Assembly (NCBI GenBank): GCA_003833135.1
Contig: QZLH01000265.1
Location: forward strand, 81,272-119,993
Length of the DNA stretch: 38,722 bases
Origin: Oehlia diaphana
Taxonomy: Eukaryota; Glomeromycota; Glomeromycetes; Glomerales; Glomeraceae
Direction of reading: 5' to 3'
In this document: piece after piece, positions 10,535 through 22,135 of the stretch
Position numbering within the stretch: position 1 is the first letter of the stretch
How the letters are laid out: each line of letters begins with the position of its first letter
The notes under the pieces: model-generated
What the model saw: only the letters and a program-made list of their open reading frames with translations
Told to the model about the DNA's origin: nothing
The model's database searches: none
Made by a program: the position numbers and the translations under genes

Positions 10535-10737
10535 AGTGCTTTTATAGTGATATAAGACTCGGATAAAAAAATATGTTACGTTCCTGAGTGAGATAAAATA
10601 TATTCCGGTAAAAAAGTATGGATTTATGTCGCACAGATTGCATCATTACACGTGATCCGTCTTCTCGCGAAATAAATACTACTTAGATAGTTATTTTGTT
10701 TACAAATTTTGGTTATTAAATAAAATAAATAAATAAA

Positions 10738-11101
10738 TAACGAGAGAAGGCTCGCCATCGAAAAGAAGAAGAGGAAGAAAGAAAAAAACAAGAACACGAA
10801 GAGAAATTAAAAAAGATTGCAAGAAAAGAAGCTGAGGAGGCTCACAAATGTAAGGTTGAGCAAATGGAAAGTAAAGCACATTTGAGAGCTAAAGAAGCTC
10901 AAGAACGTCTTAGGCAATTTAATGAGCAAAAAAAGGCAAAACAAGAATTAAGAACCTTTAAGGAGAGCTAAAGAAGCTCAAGAACGGCTTAACAATTTAT
11001 TGAGCAAGAAAAGGCAAAACAAGAGCATGAATAAAGAAGTTAAAGAACGGCTCAACAAAGATTTCAAGAAATGCAACTTGAAGACGTGTAATTTCATGTG
11101 A
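10738..11101 (+). pseudogene. Decayed Glu/Lys-rich coiled-coil protein
   Basis: The plus strand is open without an ATG from 10741 to about 10970 and encodes a highly charged helix (RHRKEEEEERKKQEHEEKL and similar) with heptad-like spacing. It contains RAKEAQERLRQFNEQKKAKQ. A one-base frame change brings a second copy, RAKEAQERLNNLLSKKRQ, whose DNA (GAGCTAAAGAAGCTCAAGAA) is identical to that of the first. A duplication of a coiled-coil repeat followed by frameshift is the simplest reading. No start or partner exon was found. Confidence 0.5.
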
Positions 11102-12656
11102 TTGTTTTCAACTAATATTACAGACGGTTCTTGAGCGATTTTTACGAACTCACTATTAAGTAGTTGTTAGAATTTTAAATTTCTCTTTTTTTTCCCAGCG
11201 TCAATATACATAATTTATAACTTTATCGTTGTTTTAATTATTATATCCAATTCATTATTTTCACAATTCCGTATACTCCCAATCTTCTATATTTGAATCA
11301 ATCTTATTTGTATTGCATTCGAATAAAATACTTTAGGTAGGTAATTCTTTTAATAGATTTTTAATCTTGTATGTGAAATCGTAATGATTTGGGCCAATCT
11401 AACTTTTGAAGTATATTTTTAGCGAAAATATAACGCATTTCTGTCTTATATCTTATATTTGTTTTCCTCTTGACTCAATTCCTATAATTCCATATATGAT
11501 ATTTTCTTTCTAACGCAAAACATGATACTTTTCCCATCTATTTTTCACTACTGTTCGAATATATGTAATTTGATATTATTCTCTGTAAACTAATTGTGTA
11601 CGTATTCATGTGCTTGAATTGTTATTAAAATCTTTAATACAGTAATATTCGCTAAATGATTTTGATTGACAAATAAACTAATTGTTAAATTCTTCTTTAC
11701 CACCAATAAATTTATGATAGTTTTTTCAATATTAATTTGTCTATATTAATTAAAGCGTTGTAAACTTCCGTTTATTCATCAATCATCATTAGTCAGATAC
11801 TAATTTAACCTTAATCACTGAAATACATTATTAAATGTAATTTGGTTATTCATGTAACAGTGTAACTACACGCTTGTTCCATGCCCACTTATCAAATAAT
11901 CAATTACATCAATTTTCAATTCTTGTTATGTCTTAATAAAACTATTATCTGAATTTTCTCTTTCCTATAATTTTTCTGTTCCCACGTAAATTAAACATTG
12001 ATTTTCAATTTACTTATATTTAAATTGCAACTCCACACAATTCCAAATTAGATTATATCTTCTGCTGTAGATATCAAATGTAACATAATATTACAATAAT
12101 TTTTACTTTGTGATTTTTTTCTTACACGCTATAAATTAGATGTTATTTAGTAGCATTAATTCCTATTGGTCACTGCAGTATTCCTAATGACCGAACCAAA
12201 ACTCATGGGGGATATTAGTCTTCGACCGATATCTCTTTTCCCCATTCAATAACTATTTATTATTATTATTATTCCAAGTTATCATCAACTTTAACTTTCT
12301 CATCATATATATTGATTATATTAATATATCTTTTTCTTAGTTAATTTTCATATACCACCAACTTTACTATCATTTCTATGCACAATTGCTTCCACTTCAT
12401 AATTTGTTATTGTCTATATTATTTGTTCTAAAAACTATTTTTAACGATTCTCTCATTTTATTTTACTGCAGCAGCATTAGTATTTACTATAACTTATCAG
12501 TTATGTTAGAAGATGGAGATAACCAAGAAAATTGTCTTTTTATTAGTGTTAATAATTAATAATTAATAAGTAAATGAAAAAAAAATGAATAAATAATAAG
12601 AGCAATCTGCTGTGGCCGTTAACCAGAACTGTATCGGAACGTACATATGACCCCAG
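11102..12656. other. Long intergenic stretch
   Basis: About 1.55 kb of A/T-rich sequence with no recognised gene. It has a short (ATT)n run near 12252-12272 and otherwise only A/T-rich words. Confidence 0.45.
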
Positions 12657-12659
12657 TTA

Positions 12660-12786
12660 CCCTATAAAAAATTTTTATCCGAATATTTCCATTATTTCTC
12701 CATGTCTTTCGTAATAATTCCGTGAAAATGATACATTCACGGAAAAAGCATGGAAAGATAAAACACGGATCAGATTTTTTACAGGG
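12660..12786. mobile_element. 127-bp MITE, copy 1
   Basis: The left end CCCTATAAAAAATTTTTATC matches the inward-read right end CCCTGTAAAAAATCTGATCC. TTA flanks both sides (12657-12659 and 12787-12789). A 3-bp TTA duplication would suit PIF/Harbinger-type mobility. The interior holds a pair of CCGTGAA/TTCACGG words. A second copy lies at 26320-26452. Confidence 0.65.
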
Positions 12787-13985
12787 TTAATCAAATTATA
12801 ACGAAATATAATCGCTGTTACATAATACAAAAAATTATTCGGGATGAATAAAAATATGTTAAACAGATGTATATGTCCTCTTTTGCGCTGATTCAGCCTT
12901 TCTACGCTTCTACCGTGAATTCATTTACGTTGTCCATGAGTGCCTAGCCAAACAGCATCAAGTTTTTAGTTAAACTTTTATATGCATTGCCGAACTGCCG
13001 AACAGGCTTCATACCTCAAAATTACATATATATATATATATATATACTCTCGACGCATGCTGTTCTAGGCTCAACGTATTGGAATAATAAGGTGCGCTTA
13101 TATAGGATCATTACATTCTTGAAAATTTTGATGGACTGGTTGATTATAATATCGCTATAATAATTTTCAGCTGTAGATATTTATGATTAATATTATCGCA
13201 TTTCGCTTATTTTAAAAATTTTTGCAGATGGGTTGCATGAACTTCCACAGATTTCTACAGTACAGATAGTACAATTATCTATAAGTTAAATTATTATAAA
13301 AGCTTGAGAAATAAATATTATGAATATATATATTTTTTAATAATATAAATTTTTATTTTTATTTAGAGAAAACAAACTTCAAATATCATATTACAAAAGT
13401 CCAAAAATTTTTATCACATTCCTTCATTTGTTAAAAAGCTTGGCCTTTTTTTTCGGCTTTTTTTTACAATTACGAAAAATTTTGGATTACTATTTTAACT
13501 TATATTCTAATAATGATAATATATAATTAACTCTGATAAAACGATACCTTTTGGATCCATATGAAAAATATCAAAATCATGCTGATATTTATATGTTCTC
13601 TCATATAAAAGGAAAGCAAAATTTTGTCATTATATCAAGTTTTTAATATATGAACTGAAACATCAGCTGTAAGTATATCAAGGTCTTTTATATCGAGTTA
13701 ATTGAAAAAGATAACAGTGTATAAATAATGGAAATAACTTTTTATATAGTTAGATTATACAATAAGTGTATCCAACTGTGCATAATTTTCGAAATACAGT
13801 AGTGCATTTAAAGAGGTGTGCATATAGAAGATGCGTTTATGGGCATTTATGGAGAATTAACTGTAAATGGCCTAATAATTATTGTATAACTAATAACACA
13901 TGTTAATTGAATATTAAATATAAATACAAATATAGCTATTTACTGTAAATTAAACAGCATCTATGTATAATGCATTGGCTTACCC
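12787..13985. other. Intergenic with scraps and a (TA)n run
   Basis: The minus strand at about 12965-12880 reads LDAVWLGTHGQRK, a stop, then IHGRSVERLNQRKRGH, a possible coding scrap. A (TA)11 microsatellite lies at 13026-13047. The rest is A/T-rich without recognised content. Confidence 0.4.
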
Positions 13986-14111
13986 TTATTCCTTAACGGT
14001 CATAGTAGTTTCCAGACATTTATTTACATCGACTTTAAATATTTCAGGTTCTTGCAAGATTTCATAATTAATCTCAAATATCGTACTAAAATTCCAATTT
14101 AAAATACGCAT
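13986..14111 (-). CDS. 41-codon open frame, probable gene fragment
   Basis: ATG at 14111 and stop at 13986-13988. It includes EINYEILQEPEIFKVDVNKC and LETTMTVKE at the end, with the residue balance of a real protein C-terminus. It lies 66 bp beyond the 3' end of the first F-box gene on the same strand, without similarity to it. No domain was recognised; a leftover last exon is likely. Confidence 0.3.
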   Translation of the reverse strand: MRILNWNFSTIFEINYEILQEPEIFKVDVNKCLETTMTVKE

Positions 14112-14177
14112 ACATACATATATAAATATATATTTTATTAAAAAATTTTATTTATAAAATAAAAAAATCTAAGAAAC

Positions 14178-15725
14178 TTAAATAATAAAATCGTAAGAAA
14201 ATTCTTTATAAATTCTATTAAAATCAACAATTTTTACACCATTACTTTTAATTTTATCTAATAAAATCATCTCATCATCATTCCAATTTTTTTCTAATTC
14301 TAAAATACCAAGAATCATCAAATTATTATTATTTTTTTCAATATAATCTAAAATTATTTTAAGAAATTCTAAATTAATCAAATAATTTGAATTAATTATT
14401 TTCAAATTATTATTATGACAATTTTCTAAAAATTCTTTAAAATATAAAAGATTAAAAGATGAAACAAAATAAAAAGATAATTCTTTAATATTAATGGGTA
14501 AATTATTAGATAAATTTATAAATAAATCTATATTATTAAATTCCTCAAAAAAATGAAGATATAATTTTCTTATTTTTAAATTATTTAAATAAGAAAATAT
14601 CAATAAATCCACATTTGAATGAATTGCAATTTCTAATGTAATAAGATTTGAACAATAAATTAATATATTTTCAATAAGGGGAATTGTTATTAAAATTTTA
14701 GTTAATGATAATTTTTGTAATGATGAACCTAAATATTTAATAATAAAAAGTAAAATATCAATATTCCAAGTAGGATCATTAAATATTAATTCTTTAAGTT
14801 TAAAAGAAGAGAATTTTAAAATTTCAAATTGATCTAATGAACCTCCTTTACAATTATGAAAATTCAAATATTTTAAATTTGATAAATTTATAAAATTTTC
14901 AAAAGAAATAAAATCAAAATCAACATTTTCAAATTCCATAGATTCCAAAGAATGTTTTTGAAATTCTAAAAATGATAAAATATCATTTAATAAAGATTCA
15001 TTAATATCATAATTCAATATTTTAAATGCTTTAAGATTATTTTGATTTTGTATAATTGAACAAAAATAATCCAATGGTATAGAAAAATCAAGTAAACTTA
15101 TTTCCAATTTTAAAATATTTAAACAATATTTTGAAATTCCACGTAAAAATTCAAAAATATTATCATTATTTACTTCATCATTAAAATTTAATCTTAATAA
15201 TTTTAATTTTGATAAATTTGAAGTAAAAGTCTTGATATTTTCTCCATCATTAAGAAAATATGATGGTGTAATAATTAAATATTTAATGTTGGTACATTGT
15301 CGTATAATAGAATTATAAAATATGGTAATAATAGTATTAAAATTTTTATAATAATATTCTTTAGTAATCTTTCCAATCCAAGTCACAATTAAATCAATGA
15401 TTTTAACAGAATTAACATTTTCTAAATATTTGGTATATTCAAATAAGGGTTTGTATTCAGGGTTTATATTAATATTATAAGGTTCCGCACATAAAAGATT
15501 CTTTAATTGTAGAATTTCTGTTTCATCAAAACATAAAATTAAGGTCCAAATTATTAGATAATGATTCTTTCCGTAATTATCGAAAGGATTTGCATAAAGC
15601 AAAGGAACTGTTTCTTTGCACCAAAACCGGTTTACAAATAAACATTTAAACAATGTTGTTCGATCATTCTTTAGATATTTTAAAATATCATAAATACAAT
15701 CGTTAGGCAATCTTGTTAAACTCAT
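14178..15725 (-). CDS. F-box/LRR-like protein 1
   Basis: A 515-residue protein starting at the ATG at 15725 (MSLTRLPNDCIYDIL). The frame extends 36 codons upstream to another ATG at 15833, but that extension is Phe/Lys low complexity from T and A runs, and the homologues at 30232-31755 and 36389-38113 start at the internal position. Residues about 4-48 form an F-box with the family signature LPxDCIYxILKxL...VNRFWCxxxxPLLYANPF. The rest is irregular leucine-rich repeats with spaced leucine, isoleucine and asparagine residues, expected to bind substrates. The F-box should bind Skp1 in an SCF ubiquitin ligase. The gene is intronless. FEILKFSSFKLKEL and IIKYLGSSLQKLSL are shared almost unchanged with the other two copies. 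Substrate unknown. Confidence 0.9.
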   Translation of the reverse strand: MSLTRLPNDCIYDILKYLKNDRTTLFKCLFVNRFWCKETVPLLYANPFDNYGKNHYLIIWTLILCFDETEILQLKNLLCAEPYNININPEYKPLFEYTKYLENVNSVKIIDLIVTWIGKITKEYYYKNFNTIITIFYNSIIRQCTNIKYLIITPSYFLNDGENIKTFTSNLSKLKLLRLNFNDEVNNDNIFEFLRGISKYCLNILKLEISLLDFSIPLDYFCSIIQNQNNLKAFKILNYDINESLLNDILSFLEFQKHSLESMEFENVDFDFISFENFINLSNLKYLNFHNCKGGSLDQFEILKFSSFKLKELIFNDPTWNIDILLFIIKYLGSSLQKLSLTKILITIPLIENILIYCSNLITLEIAIHSNVDLLIFSYLNNLKIRKLYLHFFEEFNNIDLFINLSNNLPINIKELSFYFVSSFNLLYFKEFLENCHNNNLKIINSNYLINLEFLKIILDYIEKNNNNLMILGILELEKNWNDDEMILLDKIKSNGVKIVDFNRIYKEFSYDFII

Positions 15726-16160
15726 TTTTTTTTTAAAAAAAAAAAAAATTTGAAAAAAAGTGAAAAAATTCACTAACAATTTTTGGAAACCAACTCCGAA
15801 AGTTATTCCGTGTAAATCCATTTTGTGTAACAAAGTATATAGTTAGTATAGTTAGTATATGTTGAAGCAGGTGATTAACACATGATTTTCTTGTAAAGTT
15901 CAGGTGACTCAAATTTTATTTATTGAAGAAACTAGAATTTTGTATAAAGAAACCGGAATTTTGCATAATTAAATCGGGTAATATTTAAGATAATTCTGTA
16001 GTTAATTCCTACTTTCATACCTGATTTACATTTAATAAAATGCATTTATATTTATTTTTTTTTTAGAATTTAATAATAATTATACTTGATAAATTTATAG
16101 ACTTTTGTTAATTAAAATTTCCAACACAAACAAATATAATAATTATATAATTCCAATTAA
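15726..16160. other. Spacer between the F-box 1 start and SPRY gene 3' end
   Basis: Contains the presumed promoter of F-box gene 1 and the 3' flank of the SPRY gene. The triplicated word TATAGTTAG occurs near 15838-15860. No obvious core promoter was identified. Confidence 0.4.
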
Positions 16161-17417
16161 TTAGTTATTTTTCACATTAGTCTTCACTTTCCCAGGGGCA
16201 CCAATCCCGAACCCAAGAGCTTCTTTATACACGAATGGTTCATCACCGAAATTAATTTTCATTTTAACATGACCATCTGAACCAATAGTTGGATACCATA
16301 TATGTCTTAATCCAGCAAAAGCAATTCCCAAGAATATTCCATTCTTTGTAAAGAAGACTTCACCGGTTTTAGGTTTATATCCACAACCAATAACATCATT
16401 TAATTTACCCCATTCAGGACCATAATCCCTACCACCAAACTCATCGTTCCAGAATTTTCTTCCATCGTCAGAATGATAACCGACAGAATGTTTATTCCAC
16501 CCTGGTAATCTAAAGTAAGGATAAGGCTTGGTAGAAATTCCGATTGCAACAGTATAATCTTTTGATACTGTATTTAGCAAAGTTATTTCAAAATAATGTA
16601 AAATTTCCACTTCAGGATTATGAATTTCTGGTGCAAAGAAAGGAAAATTCGTTTGAATCATCATATCATCATATTTGTATCCTAATTTTCTTTGATATAA
16701 TTCTACCGTTATTCCATCATTTGATATGGAAGTTCTTTTAGTTAAAATATCTTCAGGTTTAAATATCCATGCTTTGTAACCATCTTGTATAACAATATTT
16801 TCAATTTCTTCAGGTGTAGGTAAGTTTTCATTAGGAGGATATTGATTTGAGAAACTTTCTGCATCACGTAATGAAGTATTTGTAGCTTCATGTTTTTTCC
16901 CATATTTATGTGTTGGATCAGGTGCAGGATTTGTAGATTCATAAGTTGGAGGTAATGAATCATCATAATTTACATTTACAATATGATTATTTCCTAATTC
17001 TTCGTTATTCATCATATTCTGATATAATTGATTTGTATTTTTTTTTTTTTTGTTATATCTTTCATAACACACAAAAAAAAATAAACTTAAAAATATTGAA
17101 ACTATAAATGATAAAATTAAGAATGTTGCTACACATGAGCTAGTACAAACTCTTTTACCATTTACGTATTTAAAAAAAGGTTCACTATTATTATCACCTC
17201 CCCCGTTGTTATTTCCGCTACTTATTACTCCAGATCCACTTCCAAATCCTGTTCCAGCTCCACCAGTACTTCCGGCTCCACCAGTACTTCCAGCTCCACC
17301 AGTACTGCCACCTCCACCTTTGGCTTCTGAGAAGGAAAGTAAGAGATTTATAAAAAAAAATAATAAAATGATACTATAGCAAAAATTCAGTTTCGTATTT
17401 ATTTGAATTTTATTCAT
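16161..17417 (-). CDS. Membrane SPRY protein with PPxY motif, Ssh4/Ear1-like
   Basis: A 418-residue protein from an ATG at 17417. Residues 1-32 are a likely signal peptide (hydrophobic core about 12-30). Residues 34-60 are a Gly/Ser/Thr stretch with tandem GGAGST units. Residues about 94-117 are a transmembrane helix followed by YERYNKKKK, which puts the rest in the cytosol. A PPTY motif lies at residues 156-159. A SPRY domain covers about 255-392 and includes DVIGCGYKPKTGEVFFTKNG. In yeast, Ssh4 and Ear1 combine one membrane helix, a SPRY domain and PY motifs that bind WW domains of the ligase Rsp5 to sort endosomal cargo. By that analogy this is a candidate adaptor for a Rsp5/Nedd4-type ligase. 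The PY motif here lies between the membrane helix and SPRY. The signal peptide and glycine-rich ectodomain may be lineage-specific. Intronless. Confidence 0.85.
   Translation of the reverse strand: MNKIQINTKLNFCYSIILLFFFINLLLSFSEAKGGGGSTGGAGSTGGAGSTGGAGTGFGSGSGVISSGNNNGGGDNNSEPFFKYVNGKRVCTSSCVATFLILSFIVSIFLSLFFFVCYERYNKKKKNTNQLYQNMMNNEELGNNHIVNVNYDDSLPPTYESTNPAPDPTHKYGKKHEATNTSLRDAESFSNQYPPNENLPTPEEIENIVIQDGYKAWIFKPEDILTKRTSISNDGITVELYQRKLGYKYDDMMIQTNFPFFAPEIHNPEVEILHYFEITLLNTVSKDYTVAIGISTKPYPYFRLPGWNKHSVGYHSDDGRKFWNDEFGGRDYGPEWGKLNDVIGCGYKPKTGEVFFTKNGIFLGIAFAGLRHIWYPTIGSDGHVKMKINFGDEPFVYKEALGFGIGAPGKVKTNVKNN
17250..17318. repeat. 18-bp tandem repeat encoding GGAGST
   Basis: Three to four units of about 18 bp (plus-strand form AGCTCCACCAGTACTTCC) encode the extracellular Gly-Gly-Ala-Gly-Ser-Thr repeats of the SPRY protein. 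Units differ mostly at third codon positions, so the peptide is conserved better than the DNA. Copy number is a likely source of allelic length variation. Confidence 0.85.
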
Positions 17418-18015
17418 TAATAATGTTTTTTTCCTTTTTTTAAAATTTTTTTAAAAGAAAAAGAAAAAAAATTTTTCTTCAATAAACTGGAAAAAAAAAA
17501 CCATTAATGAAAAATTCCGATTGTGATACGCACATGATCAACCAAATTTGGAACAAATAAATAATTGTTCAGAATGATGTCGATAATTTACTTACCAGAT
17601 AATTGTATTCATTATGTAATAGTTATTTCCAGTGACTCTTTAAATAATTCATAGTCTAACCAATATTGATAGACTTTTTAAACACCACCCGTGAGAATAT
17701 CAAGAAAAAAAATCACTAGGAACCGTAGGATAAATCAATATTTAATATTATTAATGTCCTATCCGTACATCATGCTACAAAATGATTAAATGCAATGGCA
17801 AACTGGGATTGTGAGAAAAAAGTTTGATATTATTTTCTTATTAATTTTAAAAAATAAATAAATAATAATAGTATGGAACAATTAAGTTATTAACGTATAT
17901 AAAGTGAATAATAATGTGCAAAAGGTTCCTTATATGATAAAATTTCATAGAACAAGAAAAATTTGGAATATTACGCCAAATGATAAACGTTTACTTACGG
18001 AAAACAATTGAATGT
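17418..18015. other. Upstream region of the SPRY gene
   Basis: A/T-rich, with long A and T runs just upstream of the start. No recognised gene or repeat before the inverted-repeat element begins. Confidence 0.4.
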
Positions 18016-19592
18016 TATGGCAAGCCGCACTAAGTCAAAAGGTTGATAACTTTTCATCATGTTCTATGATAATTTTTCATCATGTTTCATGAATACTTTT
18101 CATCATGTTTCATGACGACTTTTCATCATGATAACTTTTTATCATGTTGACATGACGACTTTTCATCATGTTGATCATATTTTTCATCATATTTTATGGT
18201 GTGACATGAAGTTTTTTCATCATGTGTTGAATAATCTTCATCATGTTTCCTAATATGAAATTTTAATTAACCAAAAATGTCTTGCCAAACTACTGGTTTT
18301 TTGATGTTCAGATTTAGAAAATAAGAAATCATTTTTTTACAAACTTAGAAATTTAACAATACATATACATAAATATGGGTTGAAAATTTTTTGTATGGGA
18401 AGAGTTCCTATGGGATATCTTTGATAGAAAAATATTTTTTTTTGAGAGATTTTTTGAGTTCGTATGGGAAGAGTTCGTATGGGACATTTTAATAAAATTT
18501 TCTTTTTGTAGGGTTCGTATGGGATATTTTTAATAAAAAATTTTTTTTTTTTGAGATTTTCTTAGAGTTCATATGAGAGGATGTCTTTGATAGAAGAGTT
18601 TTTTTTTGAGAGATTCTAGGGTTCGTATGGGATATTTTAAATAAAAAATTTTTTTTTTGAGATTTTCTAAGATTCATATAGGATATTTTTGATAAATATT
18701 TTTTTTTTTAAGATTGTTTTAATTTGATAATTCATCGAATAACGTTGCGAGAACGTTTTTTAATATATAATTCAATAAAAAAAAAAGATTCGCAATGTTT
18801 TTTTTAAAAGCGTAGCAAAAACGTTTTTTAATATATAATTCAATAAAATAATGGTTCGCAACGTTTTTTTTATTGAATTATACATTAAAAAACGTTCTCA
18901 CGGCGTTATTTGATGAATTATCAAAAAAACATTGCGAAACTTTTTTTTTATTGAATTAGTATACATGTATACATTAACGTTCTCACAGCATATTGATGAA
19001 TTATCAAAAAAACTCTCAAAAAAAAAAAATTATCAAAAATATTCTATATGAATCTTAGAAAATCTCAAAAAATTTTTTTATTAGAAATATCCTAGAATCT
19101 TTCAAAAAAAAACTTATCTATCATCCCATAGTATTAAAAAAAAAATCTTTATTTATCAAAAATATCCTATATGAATCTTAGAAAATCTCAAAAAATTTTT
19201 ATTAAAAATATCCCATACGAACCCTACATAAAGAAAATCTTTATTAAAATGTCCCATACGAACTCTTCCCATACGAACTCAAAAAATCTCTCAAAAAAAA
19301 ATATTTTTCTATCAAAGATATCCCATAGGAACTCTTCCCATACAAAAAATTTTCAACCCATATTTATGTATATGTATTGTTAAATTTCTAAGTTTGTAAA
19401 AAAATGATTTCTTATTTTCTAAATCTGAACATCAAAAAACCAGTAGTTTGGCAAGACATTTTTGGTTAATTAAAATTTCATATTAGGAAACATGATGAAG
19501 ATTATTCAACACATGATGAAAAAACTTCATGTCACACCATAAAATAACATGATGAAAAGTTATCAACCTTTTGACCAGTATGGCTTGCCATA
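18016..19592. mobile_element. Large inverted-repeat element B
   Basis: A 1577-bp foldback-type element. The left end reads TATGGCAAGCCGCACTAAGT and the right end, inverted, TATGGCAAGCCATACTGGT; both continue CAAAAGGTTGATAACTTTTC. The arms are several hundred bp long and nearly identical in inverted orientation over 18240-18530 against 19230-19500. The centre (about 18730-18980) is a set of palindromic units such as AAAACGTTTTTTAATATATA and TTCGCAATG. No protein is encoded. The target duplication is unclear; only GAATG is shared between the flanks. Open frames in the arms on opposite strands mirror each other and are repeat artefacts. Confidence 0.8.
18045..18250. repeat. Degenerate TTTTCATCATG tandem array
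   Basis: About nine copies of TTTTCATCATG or close variants spaced 15-35 bp apart in the left arm of element B. The right arm has only about three, so the left array has expanded, or the right one shrunk, since the arms were identical. Confidence 0.8.
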
Positions 19593-19744
19593 GAATGCCT
19601 TATATGATTTGGAAACATTTTAGGTCATCAAGATATAGTCAATGATATAAAGGGAAAGATGACATAATAAGGGTACAATTTCCTTTTCCATAATTTATAA
19701 TTTTTTAAATGTAGACAGATATATATATACGTTATTAGGAGATT
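19593..19744. other. Intergenic, nothing recognised
   Basis: Short A/T-rich spacer to the right of element B. Confidence 0.4.
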
Positions 19745-21190
19745 GTTATGGGTCTCTTGGAACTTCAAAATCGTAATATAGGTAAATATTCTAAATAACA
19801 ATATCGTCTAGCAATGTTTAACTGATAACATACCTTCTTGGCTTATTTTCTTTATAGCGTACACTGAACTAGCATCTAAAAAATATAATATACTTTCAAA
19901 AAGAGAAAGATGGTTGCACTGAAAATTGGAAGTTGATTAATTTAACTCGATAGAGACAATGCAAAAATCGTAACGAATTATTGGCTCAAGAGCATGCAAG
20001 AATGAAACAGAAATTAAGGCTGATTTTGTAACGGATATGTTTTCTTTTGGACTTACTTTCTTAAAACAGATTTTTTTTTAATGATGCATTAAATCTTCCA
20101 AATAAAGTGACGTCTTTTATTATAATAATCAAACAATTTAATTAATTAGCACTATGGGATGGAGGGAGTGAAGTAGCAAACAAAAAATGATATCAATAGA
20201 AACGTATTAATCATGATGTTTACGATCATTTAAAAGAACTACTTGGTAAAACTATATTAAGTAGAATATCATTGCAAAAATTTATGGAACCATTTTAATC
20301 CCGTTTTTTATTAAATAAAACTCGGATTATAAATAATGAACAAATTAATTTTTAATTATATAAGATAATTCGTCGAACGTATAGAAAACAAAAATATGTA
20401 GAAAGGTAATCAGGTTGATATTAAATGTATTTATATTTAGAAACATCATATGACGACGTAAAGTATCAACTATATATATCGTCAAGTAGGAACTGGAATA
20501 TTTAGCTTTCTTAAATTATTAAGTCGATGAGGGCTTAACTAAAATTTCAAAATGGGTAAGCGACTTCTACATTTCATAATTCGTTAATTAAATTGATTCT
20601 TTTATTTTAAAAATAAAGTTGGTCAATGTTAAACATGAAAAGATTCCAAGAGTGTTTATTGTGGCTACTGATAAAAAAATTGAAACCCCAACATATTTAA
20701 TATTTTTTTCGACTTCTTTTAATTCGATCACTATTCAACCCCTGTTTTATTTTTAACATTGTATGTATTCAATTATAGAGCATGGGTGTTATCAAAGCCT
20801 TTTTTATTTGTTTACGAACACAAAGAACAATGACACATTCCGGAACAACAGGTTACAAAGTTCTTCAAGTTCCTCAAATAAGGACTTTGGATAAATCTCT
20901 AGTAAATTATAAATGATAACAAACAATAAATTACTACTAATAATATTAAATAACTGATATTTTACAAATTTTGACAATAGCTGTTTCATATCATAAGTCT
21001 GGATTGAAGTATACAAATAATATTATTCGTTTTATTTATTTATTCGCATTCATTTCATACAGATTAATTTTTTCTTTCAGAATCTCTCAATACATATGAA
21101 AGCGCGAATCATTTTGGTAGATTAGTACAATATGTTGAAGAAGTAACAAGAAAACGAGAGTGAGAGAACAAGAAATAAGCGTATTGAAAA
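19745..21190 (+). pseudogene. Decayed multi-exon coding islands, one kinase-like
   Basis: Several coding-like islands occur on the plus strand, broken by stops. MGLLELQNRN (from 19748) ends at a good donor (GTAAAT) with an acceptor TTTCTTTATAG at 19858, followed by YTELASKKYNILSKRE. Near 20003-20070 the frame KADFVTDMFSFGLTFL resembles kinase subdomain IX (D-x-F-S-F-G), followed after a T-run frameshift by NDALNLPNKV. Near 20220 is VYDHLKELLGKTILSRISLQ. Near 20630 is KIPRVFIVATDKKIETPTYL. At 21081 an acceptor TTTCTTTCAG precedes ESLNTYESANHFGRLVQYVE. I cannot link these into one gene. A dead kinase-family gene plus other scraps is plausible. Confidence 0.3.
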
Positions 21191-22135
21191 GCAAATGAAT
21201 TCGTCAAAACCGTCAAAGATACCGAACCGTTTCATTCTATACCGTAAACATGTACTCGATAGAATTAATAGTAATTAAAATAATCCTATGTGAGAGCCGT
21301 AATAAAAGGCACTGAAGTCAAGCGGCAGAACATATGAAGTTAAATTCATCTTATAATTCATGTCTTGACGTTATTAATGGGTTGAATATGCTGTCCCACG
21401 AATTTATTTAGTTTTATAACGTAGATCATTTATAAAATAATCTGCATGAAACATTGATGTTCGCTCACACTTGAAATAGTCACGCACAGCACACCGAAAG
21501 AAAAATGGGATCGTATGTACATAAATGATCAATTGACATAATATGTGACCCGACACGTACAGTATAATTTGAAATGACATAATATATCGAATTATGTTAA
21601 AATCCAAGAATTTTTTTTTTAAATAAATAAAAATCCCAATCAATATGATTCTTGTTCACGTAATGATTTATAAACCGTGCTAATAAATTTTAATATCAAA
21701 ATTTCTATTATAGTACTTGAAGTGTAACGAAAAAGAGTTATTTAACCAAATCAAAAACCGAAAACAGTATCGCAAGTGCACTAAAATTCTAAACATATAT
21801 CTTTGTGAATTAAAAGGTAAGAATAAACTAAAAGCCTTTTTAGTTCTAATATGAAATTTATGCTATATGTTCGAGATACGAAGAAATTATCGTTTGAACC
21901 AGTATTTTACTAAAATCCATGCGGGAATGGGTGTCTATGGAGGTATATGAGTAGGACTTGGAACATTATCATTACTGAAATTTTTTTTTTTAGGAAATAG
22001 CGCTTTTAACATGATTTATCTATTTATAAATCAAGCTCGGGAGTCATTATTATCCATGACTTGAGAATTCCAAATTCAATCATGATATTTAATAATAAAA
22101 CTTCCATAATATCGAAAATTATTAATTGCATAAAG
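21191..22135. other. Intergenic, nothing clear
   Basis: A/T-rich sequence with scattered short open frames that lack coding character. No repeat or RNA gene recognised. Confidence 0.35.

Noticed and set aside
15726..15833. N-terminal extension of F-box protein 1
   Set aside because: The extra 36 residues are a Phe/Lys low-complexity run from T and A tracts, and both paralogues start at the internal ATG.
16544..16966. Small open frames inside the SPRY gene (65 and 74 codons)
   Set aside because: Shadows of the SPRY coding region in other frames.
18489..19383. Two mirrored open frames (MNLRKSQK...) on opposite strands
   Set aside because: They come from the two inverted arms of element B and encode the repeat, not a protein.
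18011..19600. A clear target-site duplication for element B
   Set aside because: Only GAATG is shared by the flanks and it does not sit at equal distance from the ends, so no duplication is claimed.
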